Made by a program: the position numbers and the translations under genes | Shown here: positions 11,150 through 23,530 of the stretch, piece by piece | How positions within the stretch are numbered: position 1 is the first letter of the stretch | How the letters are laid out: every line of letters starts with the position of its first letter | Notes under the pieces: model-generated | Databases searched by the model: none | Told to the model about the DNA's origin: nothing | The model's input: the letters and a program-made list of their open reading frames with translations, nothing else | Source: Chinchilla lanigera | Taxonomy: Eukaryota > Chordata > Mammalia > Rodentia > Chinchillidae | Length of the DNA: 64,000 nucleotides | Direction: 5' to 3' | Assembly (NCBI RefSeq): GCF_000276665.1 | Contig: NW_004955438.1 | Span: 6,161,414 to 6,225,413 of the forward strand

Positions 11150-12292
11150 TATTCCTTCTCTATTTCTTGCTTGGTTATTTCTGTTTTATTTGGCTTGTTT
11201 TAATTCTACAGAACCGCTTGACACATGCTAGTTACTCAATAGAGTTAGCTGAAAGAAAAATGAATAGTTCATCAAGTGCAAAGTGGCATTTCAGTCACCA
11301 TGATAATAAGTGATTTTCCTTAGTCCAGCTAAGACTTGCACTCCTGTGACAAGACATTTTTGTGAAAGCTGACTTAAACTGTAGGTAACAACAGCAGCCA
11401 GGGTGCAGATGTCTGTCATTTCCCTAGAAGCTACCACTCTTTACAGAGTGTGTGCATAATCTATTCCAAAGAGAATGATACAGTGCCTTCATTCACTGGA
11501 CTTTGTTCCAAGAACAGAAAATTTTTAAAACAACTCAGAAGACTGACCAAAAAGATGTGTTTTAATTGATCTGTCAGATCAGTCATTTAGAGAAGTGTAC
11601 TAGAGTCTGCTGAAATTCATTTTATGCCATGTATAAGAATAATCTTATCATTTCATTTGGAGAAACACCTTTTCCACTCACATTTCTTATAAATGGTCAT
11701 GTCTGTTCTTTTCTGAATGACCAGCACTAAGGATATTGTCCTTAAAGACCTGGTCAAGTAAAATCAGATGCAAAGATAAAGAGATTTCTTCCCATTTGTG
11801 CATGTGTTTGCTCTATGGAGGACACAGTTGGGGTTTGAGGTTACACATGCAGGTGTAGAAAATTGTCAAAGGCATAAGACAGATTTCATTAGTTGGGAGT
11901 GGTGGAAAATTTATCCTTTATAGTAATAATAAGGTCATAAGTCTCATTAAGGATTCATATTGCACACTGATAGATTTAATTATCAAAGGTAGTTTGTGAA
12001 GACATTGGTAAAATTTATGAAATGCCATTGCTATCTGAAATGACACTGGTACACTACAAAATATCCCATTTGAGTCCCTGAATGTTGATACCTGTCTCTG
12101 GGGTCACCGTGAGAAACATCAACATGGGGCCTCATTGGAGAAGAAAAATAGGCAGTTGTGTGTAGGATACTGAATGATTAGAGAGATTAGCAGTTTTAAT
12201 CTGCTGTGTTTAACAGGGGAATTTGCAAAAAAAGACTTCTATTTGTGTCACTGAACATCACACCACTATGAGAAAACAGTCACACAACACAC
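11150..12292. other. unassigned non-coding stretch
   Basis: No gene or repeat identified. Moderately AT-rich, with no long frame on either strand. Confidence 0.5.
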
Positions 12293-12726
12293 TTGTCCTC
12301 TCTAATGGTAGAAAGAGCATGTTTATTTCATAAGATTCTTCTTTCTAGAAGAAGACAAAGAGCTACTCCCTAAAATAGGTCCTTTTATAGCAGTCTGGTG
12401 GGCAAGTTCTCTAGGTTGGCTCCTTCCAACTCTAATATTTATGAAGTGTCAATATTTACAACAGTTTGAAAACTTAGAAACTAAAAAGCCTTTCCCAGTT
12501 GGGGTTTAAAATCTGTAACATAGTAAGTTGCCTTCCAGGCTCGCTCAAGGTCAACCTCATAGTGTATAGGAATAAAAAAATAGCATGTGGTTTCCCTGCA
12601 TTATGAATCTAGAAGTCTGCATGGTCTTTTCCTTAAATCAGGAAAACACTTGGACCCTCTAGTTTAAACATTTTGGGGAGTGTAAGGTAAGTTGACACTG
12701 CCAGGTTGGAAGGGGAAGACTTCACA
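12293..12726 (-). mobile_element. putative solo LTR with TATA and poly(A) signals
   Basis: Read on the minus strand, the block begins TGTGTGAAGTCTTCCCCTTC. It has a strong TATA box (CTATAAAAGG at 12381-12390) and, about 55 bases further, an AATAAA poly(A) signal (12322-12327), and it ends near 12293. That U3-R spacing is typical of retroviral LTRs. I cannot assign it to a family, and no internal retroviral gene is recognisable on either side. Confidence 0.42.
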
Positions 12727-14495
12727 CAGAAAGCAATAGCTTGAGCTCCCAATCTCCTGAAACGTCAATGATACTTTCCTGAGATGTTTGGTTTACTGCT
12801 TCCTCTTCTGGAATCTCATTAAAAGAAAATAGTTGAAGTGCTTTGGGATAGACACATGTAGGCAGTTGGTAGTTTTGAAGTGTGTTCCCAAAGCTAATGG
12901 TGGGTCCTCCCTTCCAAGGTCTCTGTCCTCCAGTCAATGACAATTGGATTGTTCACTCTAAGCTTAGTGCAATATTTATGGGTCCAAGTTATTGAAAATT
13001 CTAAGATACAGAGTCCTGCATTCTTTTCAATAGAACACATTTGGTTGCATGTCTGATCTAACATATAAGAGTTAAGCAATATGACAATTTTCTCAATGCC
13101 CTCCTGCCATCTATATGACTTGCATATCAAAAAGCTTCTATCACTTGCATTACTCCTAGAATTTTCATAAATTTAAAGGTGGGATATCATGTAATTGGCA
13201 GAGCTCTTTCACATGGATCCTTACATTCCCCCTTTCTCTATTTTGACAGAACTAAATTGGTCTGAGTAGCTAATAGACAAGGAAATTAGAATCAATTATA
13301 AAGCACTGAGATTTCTGGTATTTCATTTGATTTCAGACACAAAGTTAAATCTAAGTGCACATTTATTGTCAGTATCTTGGTGTCCTAAGGTAAGCGGAAG
13401 GTTGCTAGAATAGCTAATTTGTACTTAAAATATCAAATTAACTAATTCTTGATAGCACATTTATCATACAGAGAACATAAATATAAATGAATTCTCGTTT
13501 TTTTTCCAGCTGTAGATTGTCTTATGCTACAGTTGGGTGAGAAGCAGCACTGGAAGAGAATCTGGAAATTTGGCGGTTATTAGCTGAAATCATAATATAT
13601 GCACATACCACACATCCAGGCCTGCGGACCGGTGCCATTTCAGCTTGCTTTCCATTATGCTCAAGCACAGCTCATCACACAGGGAAATCTCATACAGGAG
13701 AATATCTAACATAAACACAAGCTTTTACTTTAAAAGGGTTCAGAGTATTTGATGACATCTGCCAATAGCAAACAAATAATTTAGAGTCTAACCATGTCAT
13801 CAGTATGGCTTGTGCAAATATTAAAGTTTGAGGATGACCCCAAATCTGATAATGTCTTCCCTTCTTCATGGTCTTGGCCTTGATGTTTTTGAGTACGTGC
13901 AGGAAAATTTTAATTCAAATTTAAAGATGGCAGAGTGAAGCAAGAAGGAATAATAATGCTGTTGAGTTGTTAATAAGTAGGAAATAATAAAGTAGATAGT
14001 CACTGCAGGGGTATAGGATGAAAGGGGGTTTTACTTACTTTTAATTGTGCTTTTCTTTCAGGGGTTTTCTTGATTTTTCATTTTTTTGAATTTTCCTTTC
14101 ATTTAAGATAACTCTCCAGCAAGTCAGAGTGGGGCAAAATCAAGCTGCAGTGTAACTGAATAAACATAAAAGGAATCCAGACAGTTGTTGGAGAAGTAGA
14201 ATTAATAAAAGGGTTCCATGGTCACTCACAATTAGTGTGCTCCTTTAGTTCACAGTTCTGTATGGTCAAATCCATGGCTATGTGTCCTGGTCCCATTACT
14301 TCAAAATCTATCCTGTTTCGCTATAGTACATTTCATTCTTGATTTAATTGTATGTATAAGATTAAGCCACATAATGGTTTAATTCAAAGACATATTAGGG
14401 CATTTGCCTTGCTTAACAGCATCATTGTTTGTCTGAATTTTCTTGCTTTGAGCTGCTGAATAGGAAGGTACTACATGGAAAGGCAGGATCACTGC
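12727..14495. other. unassigned stretch, possibly retroelement-derived at its start
   Basis: Two overlapping minus-strand frames (12722-12943 and 12894-13130) have no recognisable domains. The rest is AT-rich with no repeat family that I can name. Confidence 0.4.
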
Positions 14496-14499
14496 TTTA

Positions 14500-14645
14500 T
14501 ATTTGCTTCTGACAAAATCCTAGGGTCACACACATTGCTTCGTTCCATTGTCACAGAAACCTGTGAGAACTTTTGTATTCCCTTTGTCATAGGGAGATTG
14601 ATTTAGAAATGTTGAAGTGTTTTGAGCACTTGAAAAGACTGATTT
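14500..14645 (+). mobile_element. MIR SINE fragment
   Basis: Follows the MIR core and tail order: 'cattgtcacagaaacctgtgag' (as in cctcacaacaaccctatgag), then 'gtattccctttgtcatagggag', then 'gttgaagtgttttgagca'. Heavily diverged. Confidence 0.5.
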
Positions 14646-15730
14646 TACAATGAGAACTTAGGTATTATATTCTCCAAAGATTATGATATACTCTTTGGTC
14701 TTGCTTATCTCACAGATAAAGCTTTTGGGGGTGTAGAGGAAGAACTTGGGCTACTCAGGGATGATGAAAGAGACTTAACAGCTAATACCGGCCTATACCA
14801 AACTATTAACATCTCAATGAGATTACAGTGGATTACCTGATAACTTGTAGGAACAGGTGTTGATATTTACTTAATATACTTTAACATCATCAGCTACTTG
14901 CTATAATTAGGAAAATTTCTTGTGATTTAGATACAGTTTGATCTATGCATAGTACTCTCATTCAACTGCAATAACCATAAAATGCTCCTGGTGTTATTCT
15001 ACAGTTATGTTAGGTTCTTTTGTAACAGTTCCTTCTCTGACTCTGATCACTGAACGAGCATCTAAACAAGAAAGAACCAAAAACTATGGCGATGCTTATG
15101 TTGGAAACATCTGCCAATTCAGGCTTTGAGAAGGGTAATGCAGTCCCAGGCACCTTCTTGTCTAGAACAGTCCTAATCCTGAGTCCTTTATCCTTAAAGT
15201 GTGAGGGCAGAACAAAAACCTCATGTTCAATTCAGTAGAGAAAAATCACTTAGGCTATATATGAATAGATTACAGAGCTTATTGAATAAATTCATTGCTC
15301 TTATTCTTCATTGTAGAGCAAGCTGCCTTCTAATTTATATATTTGTAAGACATATTTGCAAAACCTTTAACATTTCACCTGTGAAGGATACACTCTGGTC
15401 ATATGCAGCTGGGTCTAATTATTTTCAGTTATGAAACAAAAACATGGATTTCAGAAAATCTTTTTTCTACAGTTTAAACCCTGGAAAACTTTCAAGGTAC
15501 TTACTTTATTCCGGTAAACAATTTCAGCTTTTATTTATTTGCCTTCCAAGAATGCAGGCTTCTTCAGGCAATTGAGTACTTTACTTCTGAACATTAACTC
15601 TTTGAAGCTATGGTCTATTACCTGTCAGGAGAGAGTCAATATTTAACAAATTTAAATGAGTCGCCTAGCATTGCATCAGGCATTCCTAGAAACTGAAGGG
15701 TTTTAGAGGGCAATGCTTCCACAGGATTAT
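14646..15730. other. unassigned non-coding stretch
   Basis: No gene or repeat identified. The frame at 15201-15434 has no known features. Confidence 0.5.

Positions 15731-15732
<2 letters not shown>

Positions 15733-15778
<46 letters not shown>
15733..15778. repeat. (TG)n microsatellite
   Basis: Twenty-three uninterrupted TG units. The Thr-His repeat frame on the minus strand across it is an artefact. Confidence 0.97.
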
Positions 15779-15780
<2 letters not shown>

Positions 15781-16929
15781 CTAAGTCTCAGGTGGAAAGC
15801 TGCATAGCACTTTGCGCCACAAAGCAGGAAAGTGGCAGACCATGAATTAGAACCACTGCCCAAACCTGCATCAGTGGTGTTTCTTCACTACAGCTCTCTC
15901 TACTCACCAGTCTTCTCTGGTTCCCAAATGTCAAGCTAAGACTTTGGATGAATAGCATACAAGATATTAGAAATAAACAATGCTTTAGGTAAGGTTTTGA
16001 TTCTTATTTTCCACTTCTTTTTAGAAAAAAAAAAGCCCTAAGTTCTGTGAATTTCTGTTCAATCTACTTAAGAACTTTTAAGTCTATAAGAACGTAAGGT
16101 ACAGTCTTCTGTTCACCAAAGGCTCATTATTAAAGATGGCATTTTTGTAGGTTATTTGTAGGTTTCATCTGAATATGTCCCCAAAGCTAGCTAAAATAAG
16201 TTTGCTATTGTAAATGCATTACATGATGGGCCTGCAGGAGGGAACATTGAAGTACATCTGACCTTTACTTCTTACATTCCAGCTTGCTGATTTCTTGAGT
16301 CAAAGAACCCAAGTTGCCTTAACAAATGAAAATCTCTTTGCACAGGAAGGAGTTGGGCTGTGAGGTTGGGCTCAGCTCTTACTCAGCAGGCTCAGTCTTT
16401 CTTGAGTGTCTGTATTGACTCCCTCCCTAATCTGACTGGTTTCCTCTGCATTCACAGGAATCTTTCTGATTTTCCAAGCCCTGTTTCTGCAGTCCTCATT
16501 GCTTTGGGAGCCTTAAAATGTAATTTCACCTAGTCAAGAACAACATGAGACCAAGGAACTATCCCCATATATTAGAAAAATAGTTACATGTAACACATGA
16601 TAAATTGAAAAAGTTTTAAAAGGAACAGAAATATGCTGAATGTCCTCCCGTCAAGGAATGGTTAAGTACATTCTTGAACGTTGCTCAGTGGAATTTATAT
16701 AACTATTTACAAGTTTGTGAAGACCCTGCAATTACATTGAAAATTGTTTGTTATATAATGCAAGTTGGAAAAAGAAACACATGATTTTATAGTCAGTATG
16801 ATTAATTATGGAATAGAAAATGTTTGCATAAATGTGCTGGAAGGATTTACACAAATATGTTAATAGTATTTTTACATGAATAGTGGTATTTTGGATGATT
16901 TGTAAGTGTTTCCTACTTTTACATATTTC
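15779..16929. other. unassigned non-coding stretch
   Basis: No gene or repeat recognised. Confidence 0.5.
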
Positions 16930-17205
16930 TCAAATTCTATTTAATGTATTCATTTGACAAATATTTATAGATCACAGAATATATATCAGGTTCCTTGTTA
17001 GGCATTGGAGACAGAATTGTGACCAAGACAGGCAAAGGGATTTAGCTTACTATAGGCACAAACTAATTAAAAAACACAAATCAAAACCAAGTAGCAGGTG
17101 ATAAATTAAGTACTATAATGGCACAAGCCAAGTTTTAAAGATAATAGAGAAGACCATGCAAAATGTGGGAATCAAGGTAAAGAGGGAAGTGTTGATTAGT
17201 AAATC
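16930..17205 (+). mobile_element. ancient mammal-wide repeat, probably LINE-derived
   Basis: Contains the widespread phrase 'attcatttgacaaatatttatagatcac … ggttccttgttaggcattggagacagaattgtgaccaagacaggc', and further on the 'taagtactataatggca … aaagagggaagtg' order known from old mammalian repeats. I recognise the consensus but am unsure of its family name. Confidence 0.5.
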
Positions 17206-17268
17206 TTCCACTGCAAAGGATAGAGACAGAAGCCAAAGTGTTTTAAAAAATAAGAAATATATGCCTCA

Positions 17269-17688
17269 TGTTGGTTAAATTGTGTCCTTCAAAATATACC
17301 CTTAAGCCCTAAGCAATGCACCTGTGAACCTTGTTGTAAGGAGGACTTTTGCAGATCTGATCAAGATAAGATGAGGTCATCCTGTATTGAGGAGGGAGAG
17401 TAATCCAATGACCAGTGTCCTTGTAAGGAAAGAAAAGTTAGAAGACAGCCAGAGGAGGAAGCTCAGGTAGCAGCTGCAAACCAAGGAATGTCAAGGGCTG
17501 CAGGGGATCACCATATGCCAGGAGGGAGGCATGGGACACATTCCCCACCAAATTCTTCAGCAGTAACCAACTCTAGACACCTTCTGTTTTGACTTCTGAC
17601 TTACTGAACCATAAGAAAATAAAATTTCATTGTTTGAAGCTACCTTGTTTGTGGTAGTTTATTAAGACAACCCCGGGAAACTGACAAA
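17269..17688 (+). mobile_element. MLT1-type LTR (ERVL-MaLR), solo
   Basis: Near full length (about 420 bases). It starts TGTTGGTTAAATTGTGTCC. Consensus-like segments follow in order: TTGCAGATCTGATCAAGATA, AGATGAGGTCATCCTG, TAATCCAATGACCAGTGTCC, GCTGCAAACCAAGGAATGTC, a GTTTGAAGCTACCTTGTTTG-type tail, and an end near GGGAAACTGAC. AATAAAAT just before the tail is the poly(A) signal. No internal retroviral sequence adjoins it, so this is a solo LTR from an ancient non-infectious copy. Confidence 0.9.
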
Positions 17689-18549
17689 AGTCACATAATT
17701 AGAATTCTGAAATGCAGGTCGAGTTCTGGGCTTGTTTAATTCAGTGGCTCTATCTCGTTGTTTCCTCCCTCATTTGCTTGTTTGTGCCCTTTTCATGGTG
17801 ACAGCATTTTCCTTTCTTTGTGAATAAATTCTGATATCAGTTTGCAGCTTTACATCCATACAATGCACGCAGAGGAAGAAAGATGTGATCTTTGGTTGTG
17901 TTTATTTCCTTACAATGAAGGAAAAATTTCTTTGAAGCTTCTTGCAACTACATTCTGTGTTTGATTAGCCCAGATACCTGTCTCCATATCAATAACTTTT
18001 GCTAAGGGAGTGATGTAAACAACAACTGAGGTAAGCCTGACTTCCTGCAGACCCAGGAACTTGTAGGAGTTCGTGGCTAGGGCACAGGGGCTCTGTGGGG
18101 TAAAGGAGAACACAGAGCAAAAGTGGTCATCTGCGGGACAGACCCGTGAGATTGAGGGCACAGTGGGTAATTCTGATAAGGAAACAATGCCACTTTTTAG
18201 CTGAGGTCCAGTCCCAGTTGGGATAAGGAAAAATAGACATAGGATTAGAATGTGGGGAAAAAAGAAAACAGAGGTGAGAAGAGCTTCTAGTGTGGACACC
18301 CGGGGGAGCAAGCAGAACACCAAAGAAAGGACTATGGAACACAGCAGAGGAGGGTAAGAAGTGCAGATGGGAGGTCAAGGGTAGGGCCTTGAGCATTTCC
18401 TGGAATCATTACACTTAAGAATTCTGAGAACAATTTTCAAGACAATTATGGAGGCATATAATAATATTGTCATTTCACTAGAGCACTCTAGTTCCCATAT
18501 GATGATAGTATTTAAGAAGTTAAATCCACAAATAATCATAATGAGGAAG
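17689..18549. other. unassigned, with the longest open frame in the window
   Basis: The minus strand 17910-18323 is open for 137 codons and overlaps an 89-codon frame at 18127-18396. The translation starts with a hydrophobic Phe/Leu-rich stretch and then looks random. I recognise no domain and see no matching splice sites. Composition is more GC-rich than the surroundings, so an unrecognised LTR or other old transposon is at least as likely as an exon. Confidence 0.3.
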
Positions 18550-18690
18550 GGAGATTATTGCAGTAATTCAGGTGAGAGAATTATGGTCAAGTGTGGAGTA
18601 TCTTTAAAATGAAGAGAAGAGGATGGATTTAGACAGCCTTGAACACTGACAAGAGAGACAATATGAGGTACGAAATCTCAGGATATCCAG
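18550..18690 (+). mobile_element. ancient repeat fragment, class unresolved
   Basis: The run 'attgcagtaattcaggtgagag' followed by 'gaagagaagaggatggatttaga' matches a common old mammalian interspersed phrase (attgcagtaatccaggtgagag … gagagaagtggatggatttgag). I remember the phrase but not its family. Confidence 0.35.
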
Positions 18691-20736
18691 GGATTGCTTT
18701 AATGAGAGTCCGTGGGGAGCAGCTCATAAAATGACCACCATTAAAAGTATAACCCATCCTTCCTACCACTGCCATGTCGTCATATATTAGAGAGCAACTC
18801 CTTTTGGTTCTTAATTCTACTGCTGATTCTTTCCCTCCTGTTTTATCCTCCATTCAGAAAACGTGGTAGACCCATGCCACTTCATTTTAAGAGGGGCATG
18901 GACCATCATGAAAGTTACAAAAGCAGAGAATATTTTGGATGTTTACTTTTAAAGCCTAATTTCTTTGGAAAGCTGAGGAAGTCTTGTGAGAAACAAGGAA
19001 GAGGTAGTGGAATTCCCAGGCATACCCAAAGCCCTCTGATGATTCTCAAAGTAAGAAAAATTCCCATGAACCAGAAATGTCTTCTCTGACTTAGTGAGGC
19101 AGAAAGAGGGAGTGAATTAAGGAGGGGGCGGGGAAGAAAGCAGCAAGATAGACATGTGTGGGATTCACATACAAGAAGAGAACCAGAATCAAACATCTGG
19201 TTTCTGAGAAGCACCCTCAGGAGATACTGAGACTCTCAAAGGCAATAATGATGATAAACATCCGGGAAAATGGAGTCACACACCATCCTAGGGTGTAAGG
19301 ATTTGAGACATATAAGGATTTGAGGAGGCCATGGTGACAGACACAATTTCCACTCAAACTGAGTGAATCAGTGATTAGGAACTGATAATGTTTTTCTTAT
19401 TGATTTACCGCATGTCTTGTCACAGGATAGAACTCCACATCTGATAAACTTTGTTGGAAAAGACAGAATCAATTCTTTATAGTGCAGCCTGGTTGAATAA
19501 AAAGAGTTATGTAATTTGTCCATGTTAATGTGTGGACTGAAAGTCATGTCCACATGCTTTTTAAAGGAGTTACATGATGAGCTATTTTGATGATTTAATG
19601 AGTAACAGTCCATGTTTGAAATGCACATGACAATAGGACATAAGGAAATGTTTTCTCTTCAAATTGTTATCCCTTCAGTTTTCATAGGTAAAATATATGA
19701 ACTTCATGGGAAAATTTTAAAAATTTCAATCTTTAGCATAAATTGGTTAAGTCTAGCACTATTTTATGAGAAATTGTATCATATTTTTATTTGAATTATC
19801 CTCCAAGTAACAGAAAAATATGGATTAATCAAACAGATTTTTTTCTTTTCTTTTCATTTTTCCAAATTTGGAAAGTGAACATTTAGAGGCATTGGATTCC
19901 AGCATTCACAGTGTCCTGCAGAACATAGACATGTTACTTCCATCGTGCTTACTATGTTGCATGCCATTGTCACACCTATCACCTCATGATCATAGCCCCA
20001 AGCATCATGGTCATGTTTTAAAGAGAGAAGGGAGGAATCAGCCATGCCTGGACCTTTTGTTAGAAAAGTAAGATGTTTCTCAGGAAACTCTAACTCCTCT
20101 TATTAAATGTCTATGGCATGCCTAGCTTTAAGGAATACTGGGGCTAAATTCACTGCTCTAATACATGCAATCAGGATTATATTAGCAAGGAATTTGGAGG
20201 AAAGGTTATGGGTTATGCAACTGACATTATAAGAAGGGGGTGGTGGTCACCTAATTGCTTCCTATTACTTGTTAACAATCTCTCCTACAAGTCCAAAGTT
20301 TACTTGAACATTTCCGGGGCAGGATAATAAAGTGAGTAATTTAATATGGTTGTGTGCTGATGATTGATTTTATGTCCTTTATCTGATTGTTTCCCCACTG
20401 CCATCTCTGTTTATCAAACCCTGATGAGTATCAGAGCTCTTAGCCACTAATAAAAATGGAAAAAGAGAAGGAAAGAAAATCTTGGCTTTTTTCCTGGTTA
20501 TTTATTTGTATTCGTTGAATTGAAGTAAACCTCGGCCGTGGGTATAAGCCATATTCTGTCAGGGTTGCTGAGTTTTGATAATAACTGGACAAATCCTAAA
20601 TTGAGAAGGTACATTTGAGTGCTGATTATGAATCTCAAAGCAGAGAAGCGTAAATTCCTCCCTAGTCATTTCCATATGTGAGGAGAGGGAGTCAGGATGG
20701 CAGATCTTGGGGACAGTCCTTTAGGAGGCTGGTTTA
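18691..20736. other. unassigned non-coding stretch
   Basis: Around 2 kb with no gene, RNA gene or repeat that I can name. Overlapping frames on both strands at 18874-19214 and 19368-19628 show no domain. Confidence 0.5.
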
Positions 20737-20870
20737 ATAATCTATCATTGAGGGGCCAGGGATATAGCTCAGTGGCACAAGCACCGGCCTGGCAAGCACA
20801 AGGTCCTGAGTTCAATTTCCAGTACCAAATAAATAAATAAATAAATAAAATAAAGATAATCTATCATTGA
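20737..20870 (+). mobile_element. ID SINE with perfect 15-base target-site duplication
   Basis: ID body GGGGCCAGGGATATAGCTCA … GAGTTCAATTTCCAGTACC, tail (AAAT)n. The duplicated site ATAATCTATCATTGA is identical at 20737-20751 and 20856-20870. Box A is intact, but box B has changed to GTTCAATTTC. The 5' part is older in type (GGGATATAGC) than the GGGGATTTAGC copies elsewhere in the window. Confidence 0.96.
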
Positions 20871-20947
20871 AAATGGTACGGTGGCCCAAGGAGGATCTGT
20901 TGCATCTTGACCAAATTCTTTACAAAAATGCTAAATAGAGGCATATA

Positions 20948-20949
20948 GG

Positions 20950-20987
<38 letters not shown>

Positions 20988-20998
20988 GAGAGAGAGAA
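20948..20998. repeat. (GA)n microsatellite
   Basis: AG dinucleotides with a few A and C interruptions. The Ser/Leu-rich minus-strand frame across it is an artefact. Confidence 0.95.
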
Positions 20999-21594
20999 AT
21001 AGGTTTCCTTTGCAAGGTTTCTGTCCTTACACCATTTTAAGAGCAACTTTTGATGGCACTCCTGCAATTAGGGTTGATAAAACAAGTCCAGGTATTATGC
21101 ATTCTTGGGGAGAAGGGCAAAGCAAACCAGGAAAATCTATATCAAACTAGGGCTTACTTTGGTAGGAGTCATCAAAACTGAGCTCACATTCTACTTAACG
21201 AACATCAAGGCCTTCTAATCATGGCCTGGATATGGCACATCACTTTTAACTTTTTTATGCCAGTGGATCTCTACTGGTATTCAAAATATCCATTGCCGAT
21301 ATTCTTATTATTTATTTGATATTGTGGTATTTGTCCTAGTTACATTCATTTATTCATGTTTTTATCTATTCAAAATTTATTTACTCTCCACTTATACACT
21401 GGGTGTTTCAACTAGTGGGGTTAGCAAGACAAAGGAGGGTCCTGGACCTTCTGAGATGACCCAGCTTTGTGTCTGGCACAGTAAGATGCATGGGGAATGT
21501 GATGCAGTGCAAGAAAGTTAAGCTCATTCTATAGTGCTTCGGAATAAACTGTGGATTTACATATCTATTTACCCTTTATTCTTATTTTGCTTTT
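20999..21594. other. unassigned non-coding stretch
   Basis: No gene or repeat recognised. T-rich in its second half. Confidence 0.5.
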
Positions 21595-21772
21595 CTTTTA
21601 TGGTACTGGGGATTCAACCCAGGGAGGACTGAGCTATATCCCCAACTCTTTTATGAAAATGCTTCATTTTGAGACAGACTATCACTAAGTTTCCAAGGTT
21701 GGCCTTGATTTATGATCCTCTTACCTGAGGGCCTGGGATTGCAGGAATGTACTACCACAGCCGTTCCTATTC
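21595..21772 (-). mobile_element. B1-dID composite SINE, antisense
   Basis: On the + strand an antisense ID part comes first (ATGGTACTGGGGATTCAACC … GAGCTATATCCCCAACTC). An antisense B1 part follows (ATTTTGAGACAGACTATCAC … GCCTGGGATTGCAGGAATGT). That is B1 followed by ID on the minus strand, the B1-dID arrangement. Confidence 0.82.
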
Positions 21773-21834
21773 TGTTTTGTTATTATTTAACAAATATATA
21801 TGTGCTTAGCAGGGAACATGAAAGAATATAAATG

Positions 21835-22060
21835 CTTTGCCATACAGCAAGGGTGCCTGACCTTTTTACTGTGGTCAGCTGTGCTGAGTGAAGAGCAATT
21901 GTCTGGGGCTACATATAAAACACAATATAGCAAACACATAGATATGTAAGAAACAAACTTCACTTCTTCCATTTTTACTATAACATTAAAACTAAAATAA
22001 TACAAGACTAAGTTTAACAAGGAAAACTTACACTTCTGCTTAGTAACAGTGAACACCTGT
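21835..22060 (+). mobile_element. DNA-transposon remnant, possibly hAT class
   Basis: The phrase 'aagggtgcctgacctttt … gaagagcaattgtctggggctacatataaaacacaatatagc' parallels an old mammalian non-autonomous DNA element that reads 'ggtgtccaatcttttgg … gaagaattgtcttgggccacacataaaatacactaac'. The family name is uncertain and only part of the element is present. Confidence 0.42.
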
Positions 22061-22964
22061 CTTCACAGGCACACACATGCTTGTCGAAGGTTGAAATACT
22101 GTTATTGCTAATTGCTGCATTTTTCTTGCCGTGTTGCACAGAGGCTGTAATGTCTGGTGCAGACGGGTTCCTCTGGACTCACTGTATATGGCAGGTGGGG
22201 AGGCAGCGTTAGTACTGTGTCACACCCCTGCATAGCAGTGCCTGGTCACCTACACACTCCATGCTGGGACACCATGAAACTGAGTCATGAACTGTATGGT
22301 TTGAAAGTCACATAATAATGTTTAAAGCTCACAGTCTTGTGGGGCTGTGTCTGTAGCTGTCCAAGGAGGGTTGCAGATTGCACACATCTCCCACATAGTT
22401 TATTTTGCAAGCTTAAGTGTTAGAATAATCTGGAGAAAAGGGGCATTCCTTAGATAGATAAGTATGGGAGACAATGGAGTGTTGAAAGGAGAAAGAGAAG
22501 GAAAGATAGGAACCTTCTTAGTAGAGCTGTCATTTGGTCAAGCCTCAGGGTCCCTGTGAACTACCTGCTTCACATCCACCCCGTTTCGACTGACTTGAGT
22601 TTGATAATGAAAGCTGATGTCTCTGACTTGCGGACCTCACTCCCCGGACAACTTCGTTTCAGTCAGAACGCTCCACCCTAAGCAACTCTTTCTGTCTCCT
22701 CAAAGGAAAAAAAATGGTTTTCAGAAGAATTTCTCTATTTTTTGTCTACACTCAAACCTCCATGATTTTGTACATTTAGAAAAATATGACTTTAACAGTA
22801 CATTTGCATCATCCCAACTTCACCTGCCTCAGCCCTCTACCTACATGGGGATTTTATTGCTGGTCAGAGGGATTGGTAAGAGAAAGTGGCTTCTCAGAAG
22901 CTTTTGTCCAACCTTTCCCAATTTCTTGAATCTTTTAGCACTATCTTAAAGGATTCCAGTTTTT
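22061..22964. other. unassigned non-coding stretch
   Basis: Includes a 110-codon + strand frame (22617-22949) with no recognisable domain. No repeat identified. Confidence 0.45.
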
Positions 22965-23051
22965 TTGTTTCTTTGGCTGTCCTGGAGATTGGGCTCAGAG
23001 CCTTGCACATGCTGAGTAAGAGCTCTACCACTGAGCTATGATTCTAGCTCA
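22965..23051 (-). mobile_element. old ID-like SINE, antisense
   Basis: The antisense body GATTGGGCTCAGAGCCTTGC … GAGCTCTACCACTGAGCTAT matches ID reversed, with box A seen as ACTGAGCTA. Diverged more than the other copies and no clear duplication of the target. Confidence 0.75.
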
Positions 23052-23284
23052 GGAAATTCACCTTTGAGTTAAATGTGCATAAAACATTTAGACAAGGAAA
23101 CACACTTGGCAGTTTTTCAGTATGTTTACATCCCAATATAATTATCTTACTGGAAAAATGAAAGACATTTCAATATTGTCTTAAATAATGACTTCATGTT
23201 AATTCGAGAGTTTGTTTTTCCTACGGGTAAAAATGCCTTCAAGCAACTATATAAATGAACTGCTGCCTTTTGCAAATAAGTGAT

Positions 23285-23395
23285 CATTACGTGTTACAGA
23301 ACTCTGAAGCAGCAGAGGCTGAATGATTTTCTGATGGCTACACAGGGTCTTCAGGCAGTTGGAAGTTGCTGTCCTGCTTTTCTTTATTTCTTCTT
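23285..23395 (+). mobile_element. MIR SINE 3' fragment
   Basis: The order 'agcagaggctgaatgattttctgatggctacacagggtcttcaggcagttggaagttgctgtcc' follows the MIR 3' half (aggttaagtaacttgccc … cacagctagtaag … ttcgaaccc). Confidence 0.45.
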
Positions 23396-23530
23396 GTAGA
23401 GCCAATGCAAGCTGAGGTAGCGTCTCATACTAACTTGCATCTGAATCCTTGCTCTACGTCTCATCAATTATATGACCGTCAGCAATTTGCCTAATTTGTT
23501 GGCTTAAGTTCTCCTGTTTTGTACTATACA
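23396..23530 (+). mobile_element. MIR SINE core fragment
   Basis: 'ctgaatccttgctctacgtctcatcaattatatgaccgtcagcaatttgcctaa' parallels the MIR core 'gaatcctggctctgccacttactagctgtgtgaccttgggcaagt'. Immediately next to a MIR 3' half but in the wrong order, so these are probably two copies. Confidence 0.6.
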
